This document shows, one piece after another, positions 1 to 12,366 of a DNA stretch of 64,000 nt; within the stretch, counting starts at the first letter, position 1, and every line of letters begins with the position of its first letter. Origin of the DNA: Chromera velia (lineage: Eukaryota; Sar; Chromeraceae); the NCBI GenBank assembly GCA_018398765.1, contig JAHBMJ010002716.1, positions 1-64,000 of the forward strand, given 5' to 3'. A program made the position numbers and the translations under genes. Under the pieces are notes generated by a model. It saw only the letters and a program-made list of their open reading frames with translations. It was not told the origin of the DNA and ran no database searches.

Positions 1-37
1 CGGAGCACATCGGGCCGGCCCAGACTCACCAACAGTC

Positions 38-418
38 TCAAGCGAACTGCCCGTCCCGCCTGACGAGATCACACCGACTGGGACTTCCCCTGGCTCTGTG
101 TCCATCCACTGCCATCCGTATCCATTCCCTCATGGCATCGATCTCTGCGAATGGGTTTTTTTTTTGCAAGTAGACGGGTTGTGGACGTAATAATCGAGTG
201 TACTCAAGCAACGAAGGTAAGGCAAAAACGTCTACTCCCTCGAACTTCCTCAATTCTTCACTAATTTTGTTCGTTTTTTGACTCGGACGTTCTCTCTGCT
301 GGAGTCCTCTCTGTTTCTCGTGATCAAAACAGGAGAGGAGTACATAGGAAGATGGTATTATAAGTATAGTAGAAGATGCAGCTCGATCCAGAAGTTTTTT
401 GCACTGAGGGACACGCAA
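38..418 (-). CDS. possible small ORF or 5' part of a divergent gene, unrecognised
   Basis: This is an open frame of 126 codons whose second half (KFEGVDVFALPSLLEYTRL, then a stretch ending RDGQFA before the stop at 38) looks more protein-like than its start, which may be 5' leader. No family is recognised. The main support is position: it lies head-to-head with the phosphodiesterase gene at 728, and most other genes here form such divergent pairs. If it is a real gene it is complete in one exon, or the apparent stop is avoided by splicing to exons beyond the left edge. A poly-A run codes for lysines inside it. It could equally be a chance frame. Confidence 0.22.
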   Translation of the reverse strand: MRVPQCKKLLDRAASSTILIIPSSYVLLSCFDHEKQRGLQQRERPSQKTNKISEELRKFEGVDVFALPSLLEYTRLLRPQPVYLQKKNPFAEIDAMREWIRMAVDGHRARGSPSRCDLVRRDGQFA

Positions 419-727
419 AAACTTTCTGGCAAATTTTGGTTGGAAAGTTTATGCGTGTCCCCTTTGGGATCGATCGATCCTTTATTGTGTGGCTAAAAAG
501 ATTTAGACACACGCATGTTGCGCGGCATTTCCGAAAATCGGCTCTGAAGTCAGCAACGGACAGCAACAGCTCTCTCATTTCATTGAAAATCGGCTTTCCT
601 TGAGAAACGAAGAGACCAACCCATCTTCTTCATACACTTCAGCCTGACCCGTACTTACCCCTATTATCGTATTTCCCATCTATTTCATCGACTAACCGAA
701 CAACTGAGGCACAAACAAACAATTTCC
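419..727. other. 5' flank of the phosphodiesterase gene
   Basis: These 309 bases precede the phosphodiesterase start codon and separate it from the possible minus-strand ORF. Short frames occur on both strands but none resembles a protein. It probably holds the promoter and 5' UTR. No TATA box or other named element stands out. Confidence 0.4.
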
Positions 728-3700
728 ATGCCCCACAGATCTAAGGAGGCTCTTCCCGCCTCCGCAGACTCGAAGAAGCCCTCCGAGATGGGAGGCGCGG
801 TCTCCGAGTCGGGCTCCACAAAGAGCCAGAGAAAGAGCCCTGCACCCATTGCTGGGATTCTGTACCCCAGCACCCTGAGATTCATCGACAAGGAGATGGA
901 GGGGCTCTATGCACAGTTCGTTCAGGTAGGTGCTCTGGATACTTGGGCTTGGTTTTCTGTGGCGGTCTCCTTCTTGCCTTCACATGACGGCAGCCTGTGC
1001 ATCGTCTGCTGATTTCCATATGATCATGATCTGACTCAGCAGGAATGTGTGGATCTGCTTACATGCCAGCTGGACCCTTCAGATGTGGCGTGAAGCCTGT
1101 GGATATGGGCCTCCTGTTTGTGTGTGACTGCAGCGCCAGGCAGCCCGTAACCTCTGGTGGTCCTGTCTGATCCTTGCTCTTTGCGTGTTCATCGAATTTC
1201 TGGTCACAAGCACCACGACTCCAGGGTTCGACCCGATCAACAACCGGGTCTTCCAGGGATACACCATCGGAACACTCACTATTGTCACTCTCTCTGTGGG
1301 CGCTTCTCTGATCTCCAGGACCGAGGTTTTTGTTCCTTGGGCAGGTGAGTACTGACCGAGCTAGAGGGAATGGGGAGTTTGCAGCTTTGCAGAAGACACA
1401 CAGGATTGTTTACCGGTCACAGCTGCAAGGGCAGGTTTGAAAGGGCAACCACAGCAAGCGAGTACATAGATGAGAGGGAGAGGAGAGGGAGAGAAGCACT
1501 CACGGTTTCTAATCGCAAGTGCAAGTTACGCGCATCTGCTGACTGCTGAAATGCGTGGATGCCGCATAGCCCCCCATCCGAACCTTGCACCGTCCTGGTC
1601 AACGGCCGTTTTCCATGCCCTCGCCTTGCCTTTCGTTTCGCCGCGCCCCCTCAAATCCTCTCCTTCTTTCACACCTGCTCCTGTTCCCTCCTCCCAACCC
1701 CGCCCCTCCTCCCTGTCCCGCTTCCCCTATTGTGTTCAAGGAGACGAGCCACTGCCAGTCTTTTTGAATTCTAGAATCCCGAGCAACCCCCCCCCCTCCA
1801 TCCAAGTCGATATGTGCGGGCGTCAGCACGTCGATGTGGCAGGACTCCCACCATCATCCCTCAAAGTAACAAAGTTTCCGGCTGCACGCATTCAAGTTTT
1901 TCGGGACTGCCTGACTTATGTCAATTGTTTTGGGGAGGCGGGCCGGGCGTTCCTCCTACGGTGCTCTCAGCTTCGCCCTCCTTCCAGCTTGACCCTTTTC
2001 CTACTTCGCCTTCAGGAGCGTTGCATGAACTCCCCTCAACACGTCATGGTTTCTCTATGTGTTGTTTCCCGACAACGGTTTTTCTCATCTGCCGTGTCAC
2101 CCGGACCAGGAACAAAGGCACCAGACACATCTTCTCTCCTGTCTCTCCCTTGCATATATCCATTTGCTTTCACAGAAGAATTCTTCTCTGTCTGTCTGCC
2201 CTGTGCTTGCTGCAGAGATTGTGATTGCTGCCGGCGGCACCCTGTTGACGGCGATGATGGTTTTCTTCTCTGACCACTGGAGGGTGGCCAGACTGCTGGG
2301 AGACGGGGACCCTCACAAACTGTGGCACACGTCAGTGGGGGAATTGGCTGTGGTTGTGTTTGTGTGTGTGTGTGTGTGTGTGGGTGGGTGGGTGGGTGGG
2401 TGGGTGGTGTTTTGAGGAAGGCGTGTGACTGACGAGACTAATGCAGGGCGTAGCATGATGTACTGAGAGCTTCAGAATATGAGGGTGAAAAGGGATAGTG
2501 GAGGAAGGCGTGCTCCAGAAAGGGAGCCATGGGACGCGGCGTGGAAGAAACGAAGATGGAAAACGGGTACCGATGATCGACGGAACGGAGTTGACAGTAA
2601 CCCAACTTGAATCTGTCTACCTTACGTCGTCAAATTAGTTGGTACGACCCTATGTGAGAGAGAGGGCGTTGCAACCCTTTCCTGTTTCTGAGGAGAAAAC
2701 TCAGACCGAAACTGACTGCAATTTTGGAGTGGGAGACAGAAAGGAAGCCAGAGCAGAGAAAAGAACCGACGAAGACCGTGCCTGTCTGACTGTCGCCCTT
2801 TTGGCGGAGGGCATCCAGAGCCTGTCTTCGTGTGCTTATCATCGATTTATTGGTAGAAGGAATGACGTGCTTCAAAGACTTCAGGTGCTCGTCTGCTTGA
2901 ACGTGTCTGCCTTCGTCTGTGTGTGTGCAGGAACGATTTCTCTGACGGTCCTCTTCTTCTCGGGTTGATTGCCATCATTCTCTCTGTCTGCGTTTTCCTT
3001 CCCGTGAGGTGTCTCTGCCTCTGGCCCATCAGTGTGTCTGCCATTCTCTCCTTCACCGGAGGAACGTTCGTTCTCGATGTGCCGAACGGCATTCGCTCCT
3101 CTGTGATGGACGTTGTGCTGCTGATTGTGCTCATCTACGTCGCCTTCTGCGGAAGGAGAGCTCTGGAGAGGCAGCTCCGTATGCAGTTCTATGAGGTCTA
3201 CCAGGTCCGTTCTGTTGTGTTTTTTTTCTAGATCAAAGCATGAAATATGGTGGTCTATCGAGAGATGCCTTTCTTCATTTTTTTTTCTTCGTCTCTCGTC
3301 TGGTTCTTTTTTTGCGATCGACTGGTTTCGCTGTATGGAAGACGCTCGTGGAAAAAAGCTCTCCCGCTCCCGTTCAGCAACTCAAAGCGGCCCTTGTCTT
3401 TGCTCGCGTCCTGGCAGAGGCTCACGTCTTCATTCTGTCCTCCCCTCTCTTTCTTTTGTCGATCAGGCCGGAGCGAAGATCAGGAAGCTGGAGACGAAGG
3501 TTGCAGAGTTGAGACGCAGACAGGCAGAGACGGAGAAGCAGACGCCGACTACCCTCGAGTTCCTCTTTGACTCTCTGAAGGAGGCTCAGAAGACCTTCGA
3601 ACTCGTCCAGTCCAAAATCACAGACCTCGCTCCTGATTTGTTCACACAGATGACCACAGGCATTGAGCAGGTCAGATGAAAAGCAAGGAGGTGCAAAAGA

Positions 3701-4931
3701 TTGAATACACTGGGATGCAGAAAGCTTCGCACAGCGTCTAAAATACAGTTTTTTTTTAGAACGAGATCCTTCTTTTTTCACCCTTCGGCTTGTAAGTAGT
3801 TGAGACTCAGCCATTTTGACTTTTTCCAGTCTCTCGAACATTTCTGGTTGTGCTCCTCTAACAGGCGTTTCACTTCTGCGTACAAAAACACCGTTGCAGG
3901 TCCGCCAAGCTACCAGGAGTCTCTCCCGCATTGACTCCCTTCTCCAGGTGAACGTTTCCGCTCTTCTGGACAAGAAGGGACAGGGCGCCGGGCTCAGGTC
4001 CGCCTCTGCCTCCTCAGAGGGCGCCGCCGCATTCCTGGAGTCCACCCGGTCTTTCATTGCGACCAATTTCACCAGGGGTGGGGAGGATGCAGACGGGAAC
4101 AGATTTGGCGTGCCTCGCAGACAGCTTGCAAAGGTCAAGTGGGCTTCTCTCACTAACCCGCGCACACGTCTCCACCGAGCGTACGCACAGGCACCGTACG
4201 GGGGGGTGTTCACAGCACAGCACGATCTGACCAGTAACCTGCCCGCCCTGTGTGTTGGAATTGGCCGCGAGTGGAATTTTGACTTTTTTGAACTCACAAA
4301 GAAGACGGGAAACAACGCGCTGGTGGCAACAGGACTTTACGTCCTCGAACCGTTCCTTGAGACTTTCCTCAATGTGAACAGACAGGTGGCTCTGTCTTTC
4401 CTCTCAGAAATCCAGAGACGCTATCGGCCGAATACCTATCACAACGCACAGCACGGTGCCGATGTCTGCCACTCCGCCCTCTGGCTGTCCAACGCTGTTG
4501 GCGTGTTCGAGCGCATCTCTGCAATTGAGCAGCTGGCCCTGCTGGTTGCGGGCCTGTGCCACGACGTCGGACACCCCGGCCGCAACAACGCCTTCCAGGT
4601 TGCCACTGGAGATTCTCTGGCCATCACTTACAATGACGTGGCTGTGCTTGAGAATATGCACGCTTCCCAGACCTTCGAGGTTCTCGGACTTGCAGGGTGC
4701 CAGCTGACGAAGAACCTCTCCCTTGCGGACAGGAAGGCCTTCAGGTCCTTCGTCATCGAGCTCATCCTCGAGACAGATATGTCCAGACACTTTGAGTCGA
4801 TCGCCAAGTTCAAGGTACGTGGGTCTGGGGTTTCTGTTTCTCTCTCTCTCTCTCTCTCTCTGCGCGCGCGCGCGTGTGTGTGTGTGTTTGTATTTGTCTA
4901 TGCCCCTCTCCCTCTGCGTGTGCGTGCCTGC

Positions 4932-4970
<39 letters not shown>

Positions 4971-6838
4971 TGTCTCTCGCTCTCGCTCTCTTTGTGTGTG
5001 TGCGTGTGTCCAGAAATGTACATCATGAACGTTTGTTTGTCTCTGTCTCTCCGTCTGCCTGCCTCCAGGTCAGAAGACAGACTCCCGAGTTCTCCCTTGA
5101 GAAGCGCCCAGAGGACAGATACCATGCCGCCAAGATGTGCATCAAGGCTGCAGACATCGGACACGCAGCCAAGGGCTGGACACAGCACTACGCTTACTCT
5201 CTCGCAGTCACAGAGGAATTCTTCGCACAGGGAGACAGAGAGAGAGCCCTCGGCCTGCCCATCTCCCCTCTCTGTGACCGAGCTAAGCAGGCTGAGCTGC
5301 CTCAGTCCCAAGCCGGATTCCTGCAGATTGTCTGTCTGGATCTCTTCAAGGAACTGGCCTCGGTGGAGACGCACACTGAGGCAGAGAACGAGACGCGTGC
5401 AGCCGAGGCAACCGCCATCAGGGATGCCAATCAGGACCCCGATCTCCTCGAGAGAGGATCCCTCAGCCAGGGAGCCTCCTCCTGTTCCTCCCCCTCCGTC
5501 TCCTCCTTCTCCTCCGATGAGCTGGCAGAGATCCGAGACGGGGCGCCCTCTGCCTCCAACGGAGACGCCGCCAAGCGCACAGCGACTCTGCAGCCCGACG
5601 CGGTTCCTCGTCAGACCACGTCCATGCTTCTCGGATGGCGTGGAAGGGGCGTCCAGTCCCCCGTCTCTGCCGGACAGGAAGTACAGATCAGATGCGTCAA
5701 CACTCTGCAGGACAACAAGTCCAAGTGGGAATCCATGGGGGTCGCCTACACGGCCTATCTCTCCAGGACAACCGCCCAGCAGCAGAACCAGCCCCAGATC
5801 TCTCTTGGAGGTCTCACCCGTGCACCCGCCAGCGTGTCCACTGACGTCATCTCTGTGGGAAGTGGAAACCAGCAGCAGCAGGAGACGACTACCGTGATCA
5901 CATCTGAGAATGCCGACCCCGCCATGGCCTTCTTGGTTGATCTGGCGATCGTGAGGGCCCAGAACGAGGCACAGAATGGGAAGGTGAAGGGGACCCTCCC
6001 AGAGGGATCCGAGAAGGAGGAACGCATCCAGCTCACTGACACAGTCATTCCCCTTCTTCCCTCTCTGGCTCACCCCCTCAACCCCCCTGCCTCCACCGTT
6101 CAGTCAAGTGAACCTAACGAGACGGAGACTGTCCCTGACGTCTCTGGCGCGTCTCTGTCTGAGATCGCAGAGGGAGATGAGGCTGCAGGAACCGAGAGCA
6201 ACCCCAAGAGACGCGACACCAGATATAGAAGCAAGGGGGCTACACCCAAGCCTGCAAGGAGCCCCAGAGGCCTCTCTGTCTCCCCCTCCGCCATCCCTGA
6301 TCGAGGTACCACCCCCAGAGGTACCAGATCCACCCGCCGTGCCACCATCTCGACGCAGGCAGGGAGCACAGTGGTTCTCCCCATGTCCTTCCTGACTCCC
6401 CCCGGAGAGAGGGCACATGGCGAATCCCCCCATGCACTCGCTCATGGAGTCTCTCCCTGCACAGACAACAGTCTGGCTCTCTCCGTCACTGCCTCCACTC
6501 CCGGACACAGACTCGCGTCTTCCCGAGCGATCGCTGCCGGTGTGACTCCCTCCCCCGGTTCTCTCCACGCGCGGGTGACGTTCATGGGGGACGACACGAC
6601 ACCGGCAGGTGATGCCTTCTCACATCGCCGTGGGCAGATGAAGACAGTCGGATTTGGCGTTGCGGAGAAGGGAGAGGCCTCTGCTGACAGGACGTCCTCG
6701 ACCCGTAACCGGAGATCCCGCACCTCCCCCGCCATGCACATTGCCGTGGCAGCAGCAGGGGCAGCGTCGGCGTTCCACGAAGCACGCGGCTCTCATCAGG
6801 CACACACGCGTGCTGTGCGGTTCTCTCTGGACCCGTGA
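728..6838 (+). CDS. membrane-anchored 3',5'-cyclic nucleotide phosphodiesterase
   Basis: Seven exons join in frame to 1,228 codons: 728-925, 1134-1344, 2216-2330, 2931-3204, 3467-3670, 3900-4814, 5069-6838. Exons 2-4 encode about six hydrophobic segments (such as SCLILALCVFIEFLV and LLLGLIAIILSVCVFL). Exon 5 is a short coiled coil (KLETKVAELRRRQAE). Exons 6-7 carry the class I PDE catalytic domain: YHNAQHGADV near residue 513, HDVGHPG near 555, the metal-binding Asp of AADIGH near 665, and the purine-clamp Gln in LPQSQAGF near 720. Residues after about 740 form a long Ser/Thr/Pro-rich, probably disordered tail. PDEs hydrolyse cAMP and/or cGMP to 5' nucleotides; specificity cannot be read here. 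N-terminal membrane spans followed by a PDE domain match apicomplexan PDEs. All exon phases agree. Confidence 0.93.
2357..2408. repeat. (GT)n then (GGGT)n microsatellite
   Basis: A GT dinucleotide run passes directly into GGGT tetranucleotides just after the exon 3 donor of the phosphodiesterase gene. It lies in intron 3, G/T-rich on the sense strand. Confidence 0.9.
4838..5000. repeat. (CT)n/(GT)n tracts in phosphodiesterase intron 6
   Basis: Intron 6 (4815-5068) is made almost wholly of CT runs, a short GC/GT run and a second CT run, all pyrimidine- or GT-rich on the sense strand. The frames reading through it are shadows; the flanking exons join in phase 0 once it is removed. Confidence 0.9.
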
Positions 6839-8499
6839 GGAAGGGAGATGGGAAGGGCAGCGAGGGAGGGAGGTGCGTTCTGACGTTGAAGAGTTCAAAA
6901 GACCATCTTCGAGTGGAGCGGCCTTCTGGTGGTAGATCTGTATTCGTGTCTTGTCTGTACGTCTGTGGGTGGGGCAGGGAGGTAGCGATTTTGTCATTTT
7001 GGGCCAGAGAGAGAAGATATGGAATTCGACTGACGAGAGGGCGAGAGAGAAACAAAGAGAGAGTGGATGATGACAAAACTGATGAAGGGGGAGAGAAGGC
7101 ATCAGTCTATCTGAGCTTTCCACTGCCCCTCTGTCTTTTGTGAAATAGTCCTTCTTTCTATTTGTCTTTTGCTGTTTCATTTGTGCATGCTGAGAAGTGA
7201 CTGAAGTTTCTTTAGATTGCATTGCCGTGTCGTGGTGTGTCTGCGTCTTGTCAATTTTCTTGCTGCTTGTCTGGTTGACTTGTTCTTCACGTTGCGGTGT
7301 GAACGCCAATCTGCCTTTGTTTCTTTCTTTCGTGAGTTTCGTGAAAGGGTGCGTGGTGGGTGTTTGAGTTTGCATTGATGCTTGCTTTCACTGTGCGTGT
7401 ACGTGAACATGACACCGAAGCTGGACCTGTGGGTGAGGGAGAAGACTAAGGAACAGATGCACCGGTCGATGCTGTGGTCTTTCTTCTTCTCTGTTTTCTC
7501 TTCTTCTCCTTCATTCACACTGTGGCGCGTCCAGCTGTGTTCGTGCGTTTCTTTTTCTCTGTGTTCATTCCTGGTGCATTCATTGCAAGTGTTCTCGTGT
7601 TTGTTCCTTCACGGCAGTTTAGACGACCCTATTTATCCGGTCATTCGTGTTCTGTCTTCCATCTTCCTTGCAGTTCCCTGTACAGACTGCTTAACCCTGT
7701 TCTTCTTGAGTGCCGTTACATCGTTGAAAGGAAAAAAGTGGACAGCCTCTTGGCATGGCTACCCGATGATCGACACTCGATCGGCTCGATGCCTGATGGC
7801 GTGAAGAAATTGATCGAACTGCATGCAGACCTTTCTATCCAGTATCTGTTTTTGCCTCGATCCGTCTTCCCTTCTTGGAACCAGTGTCTCTGTTGGCTCC
7901 CTCACTCTTTCATTTGTTGACCTCTTCTCTTCATTTGTCAACCAAACAAAAAAAAAGATCAAGTACTAGCGACATTCAGTCTTGCAGTCAGACAGAGAAG
8001 GTCCACAACGAGTTGTAGAAAGAAAGACAATCCAAACAGAAGGGTACTGAACGTAAGACAAGAAAGAAGCAACCAAGCTCCGCGCATCTCCGACGGTGCA
8101 ACTGCTGACAACAGAAAAGAAGCTCAGTGCCGTTGGAAATCAGAAGACAGGTCGCCTACACACATAATCGGATTTGACGCTTTCAGGTTGAGAGGCGAGG
8201 AAAGAAGAAGTCGGCGTTTCCAAAACGAAAGGTGACAGCTCACCCTCCCGCGACCATTTAGAGGGTTGCTTGCTTGCACATGTGTCTGGCTGCTTCCCAG
8301 AGTGAGTGACTGTCGAGAAATCCACTGCGTTTCATGGGAGCGTTCCACCGGCCTGGTTCATCTGAGTTCAGCCGGTCACGTCCCAGTGGCATGTCTCTTT
8401 CTTGCTGTGCTCGATTTGGTCTGAATCGAGCCGTCGGAGGCATGTCGGTGTACTGCATGTAGGGGGTCTTGTTGTCGGGCTTTCGCGTTGGCAGAACGT
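6839..8499. other. 3' flank of the phosphodiesterase gene, no gene seen
   Basis: Several frames of 60-148 codons occur on both strands, but none shows a domain, repeat or consistent exon structure. Base composition is like the genic DNA and part is probably 3' UTR. Nothing else was recognised. Confidence 0.5.
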
Positions 8500-9880
8500 T
8501 GACTCACTATTCGTAAACAAACACAACCTCTCTCTCAAGAGTCTCAACTATAGCCTTCATTCGATACTATTAAATATGACTCAAAGTGACTGTAGATTTA
8601 ATGCATTTCTTTTTTTAGAAAAATAAAGAGATTTTAATGGTTTACCATCATTGAAATTCATACGAAGTTGTTATTAGTTGTTTAATGAATTAAGGTTGAT
8701 AAGGGAACTTCAGTCAATTCAAGTAATTTTGTAAAGGGCCACTAAAGGCAGACTACTATGAAAGAATTTGCTAGGCTATACACAGTACGGTTAGGAGTAA
8801 TGATTGAAAGCAGAACTTGAACGGTTAATAGGCGACCGCTAGGCCACCCGGTTACCAATTTTGTGGTTACGGTAGTAGTGTTCCAATATGAGTGGTAATA
8901 GTAAAAAACAGGCAGATTTGGCCATATTCTGAGTCAAACTTAACCTATAAAACCAATTTTAGACTAGTAAAAAACCATATTTTTAGCATTTATTAAAAGT
9001 TCATTAATTCTAGTAAAACCTAGAGTAAAACTCAATGTTCATCATTTTATAACTGAACTCTCATTTGTATATCATTATATGTAGCATATATATTATTTGA
9101 GCATGATCATTTTAAGGCTTTAAACTACTTATAGTAATGAGTTAAGTGGTCAGGCTTTAAAATGAACTTAGCAATTCACTGTTTTTACCAGAGTTTTTCC
9201 TTGAACTACCATGGTAGTGGAACACGCCTTCAAGTTCACTGGTTACCATCTTATAGTTACCAAACTGACGGTAACTCGCTACTGGCTAAAAGGAGCCGGT
9301 AGTAACTCCTAACCATACTATGTATGCTAGGCAATTTACTATAGGACTCCGAGAAATTGACTTATAAATTTAAAGCAGAGATATAGGGCCTATAGGCTGG
9401 CCGGATGAGGCTTAGGACGTTGTTTTGTATAAGCGCATTGTGTTATGATTGACATTGATTGTGAAAAGTGCTAGACGGCATACAGCCTAAGTGGCACAGA
9501 AACTTATTAAAAGAATACTATAAGAAAGAACAGACGTAGAAAAAGTTATCTGTCAATAATGTACTCACATGATTTTTTATTATTACTAATTTACTAGTGA
9601 ATCATAGTAGTGATTGTTCAAGAGCTAGTTCCTAGGCTATTTCAAGAGAGCAACTATCATCGATAAGAAAGTATGTATGCAGGAGCGCCTAAAAGAGCCG
9701 CGTTTAAGAACGTATGCATTCATACAGAAAAATAATAAAACTGTGGTTAAACTTGCTAGCTAGTGCATCAGTGATTCATTTCTGTTCCCACTAACACGTA
9801 CGTATTTACCGTTTATTATAAGAAAATTAAGGCTGGGCTAGAGGCTGGGTGACCTTGAAAAATCACAAGTCCATTAATTT
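8500..9880. other. AT-rich island 1 (convergent gap)
   Basis: Composition switches sharply from GC-moderate to AT-rich near 8500 and back just before 9884, where the last exon of the next minus-strand gene ends. No plausible ORF occurs. It separates the 3' ends of two convergent genes and contains the fold-back element at 8757-9345. Confidence 0.75.
8757..9345. mobile_element. fold-back / MITE-like inverted-repeat element
   Basis: The outer bases 8757-8800 pair with the reverse complement of 9302-9345. The best-kept block is GGTTAGGAGTWA preceded by a degenerate half sharing GCTAGGCTATAC-like bases. Further in, shorter shared words such as TGTTCCA and GGTTACC continue the weak symmetry. There is no internal ORF, so it would be non-autonomous. 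A tRNA A-box-like word, TGGCCTAGCGG, sits on the minus strand at 8836-8846 inside the left arm. No clear target-site duplication was found. The arms are diverged, so the element looks old. Confidence 0.5.
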
Positions 9881-9883
9881 GTG

Positions 9884-12328
9884 CTAACTTCCAGTATCCG
9901 GTTGCGACGGTCCTTTCATCTGTGTTGCCCCCTGCATCCCCTGCAGGTTCTCGAACAGGTTCCTCTTTGCGTCTTCTAGGTAGGCCTTCTTGGCAGTCTC
10001 GTCTAGCTGTTGGTACTCAGGCTTGGACTCTAACTGTTTGAGCACACGGGACTCGGAAACGCCCATGGCCTGCAACATCGCCAAGAGGATCAAATATTTA
10101 TTTGTCAAGATCACCGTTCGTCCTTCCTTCACTTCCTTCCCGCACCCTGTCCGCCCCCCCCCTCCTTTAGCGTTTGTCCTTCCGTTCTTGGTCTCTTGCC
10201 CCTCTCATTCCCCCCCTTGACACTAATCTTCCTTCCGCCCTTTTTAAACGAAAGGGGAAAAAAGAAGGAAGCAAGCAAAGATGTTCGAACCATCCCACAT
10301 GAAATAGCGTCTCCCCTAATGATCCGACTCATGTGAATTCACTGACACAAATACACATAGGACCCCCTACTGAAAAATACTCTAGATCGAAAGGTCCATG
10401 TAGGTAGGATTGAGACATGCAGCACGGCGCAACACATTCAATGACGATCATCAAACGAAATTCATCTTTTCCCAGCAGACCCACCTGAAGGTATGCTTCC
10501 TGATAATCCAATTGGAATCCCAGAGCCTCCATCAACCGCGTGACTCGGTCAGTAAAGGGATTGAACTCTCCCCAGGGTTTTCGGAGAAGAGGGTTTAGGT
10601 ACTGCAGCCAAACGGAGGAGTGTGCACAGAAGAAAACGTTTGCAGCATGCAAATGCATGCCTCACAAGGGGCATGGGGGATTCCTTTCTCTTTTGCTCCC
10701 AATCTGTCTACCAGTGTGCCCCTCGGGTTAAATGATTGCGTGCCTCTTCAATCTTCCTGCCTGTCGGTCAAACGGAAACTGTCTTATCTATCTGGGGCTC
10801 TGCTCTCATGCATCCGTCTCGCTTGCCAATGTCTTCTGTATCTTTCTTTCGTCTCTCTGGCCATCCAGTTTTCTGCTGAACATGCCCTTCCCACGGCTCC
10901 TGCGTCCCTCGCTGTCTCCTTTTTTACGCATGCATGCATGCATCATTCAGTCACACGGTGCTTCATTCGGCCCTTCTTCCCTCTGTTCTGTTCTCTCTTC
11001 TTTCTGTTCCAGCCTGTTTGGTTGCCTGCCCTCCAACAGAGGACTCTGTTCCTCACTTATCCCCCCCCGCTGCTCTCTCTCTTTGCTCTCTCAACAAAGT
11101 GTCCGCCTGAATCTCTCACCAAAAGACACTCAGACAGAGGGGCAAACAGACAGAAAAACCGTATGACTTCTTTTTTCTGTCTGTGTTCCAGACAGACACA
11201 CAATCAGACAGACTATCACACGGACAATCAGACAGACAGACAGACTGACCCTGCCCGTGCTGACTGCCCTCACATAAACTTTCTGTGTCTCTGGCTTCAT
11301 CAGGATCTCCACATCATCCACATCTGTGCGGAAGGGGGAGGTGATGTCGAAGATCCACACACTCCGCGCAGGCCACTGCAGGCAATCAGAGAAAGAAACA
11401 CAGACAGACTATATCGTCTTTTCTTCACTTCAAACACAGACAGACAGACAGACAGACCGACCGACAGACAGACAGACATACATACAGACAGACAGACAGG
11501 TGAAGTATGCAGAATGTGATTGATTGTCTGGATTGCTTGTGAATGCTGTTACTCCAAACCTTGCATGAAACCAATGCGCTTGTCGAAAAGCATGTTCTGA
11601 CAACAGACGCATCGGAGGTTCTGTCCAGGAAGGGCCGTGTCTTCTTCTCTTCTGGGAAAACAGAAGGACGAGACGGAAAGGGGAGAGGTCCGCTCGTGGA
11701 AGCTTGAGGATGATAACGCCATAAGCACAGCAAGACTGCTACGCCTGCAGGTATTCTTTCGGGGAGAGTGGCAACAGCGCAACTGTACAACACCTCACAC
11801 CACTTTCTTGCCGTCCAAAACCAGTCTAGGGGGGCTCTATGGATTCTTCACATCATTTCGCCGACCTGAATTCTGACATAGTGCAAGTCGTCTCTCCTCT
11901 CGACTACCCTGATGGGAAACGGCAGCTTGTTGTCGGGTCGTCGTGCGCCTCCAAAACGATACGCGTACTCCGGAAAGTTGTTGGCCATCAGGTACTTGCC
12001 CGTTTCCATCCTTCGCCGAACTCTGTAATACTCGATGTCCGACAGAGGAACATCCCTGCGTTTAAACTGTAAGACAGAAAGAAGGTGGAGTGCATTCTCA
12101 CCTCTCTCCCTTCGTCTCTGTGAGGGCTCAACGGACGACCAGACGTGTTCAAATGTGTTCAACAGAAAAAGGTGACGAAATCGATAAGCAGCCATATTTT
12201 CCTTTCCGCCTGACTTTCTCTCTCGTCGCTCTGCATCGCCCATTGGAAGGGTGAGAGAGGGAGAGGGAAATGAGAAAGAGAGAAAGAGAAAAAAAGTTTC
12301 ATGTCTTCTGTTTGCGCGCGCGCACACG

Positions 12329-12366
<38 letters not shown>

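Noticed and set aside
4898-6073. 391-codon minus-strand frame opposite the phosphodiesterase
   Set aside because: A shadow of the plus-strand exon 7, whose catalytic and tail sequence is clear. It also reads through the CT-rich intron.
7382-7920. Overlapping 140- and 148-codon frames downstream of the phosphodiesterase
   Set aside because: Pyrimidine-rich 3' flank gives Ser/Phe/Cys-rich frames; no domain, no paired splice sites and no strand consistency.
11546-11651. Possible extra exon in the unknown minus-strand gene
   Set aside because: Three frames are open but none joins both neighbours in phase with the obvious splice sites; the neighbours join each other in phase without it.
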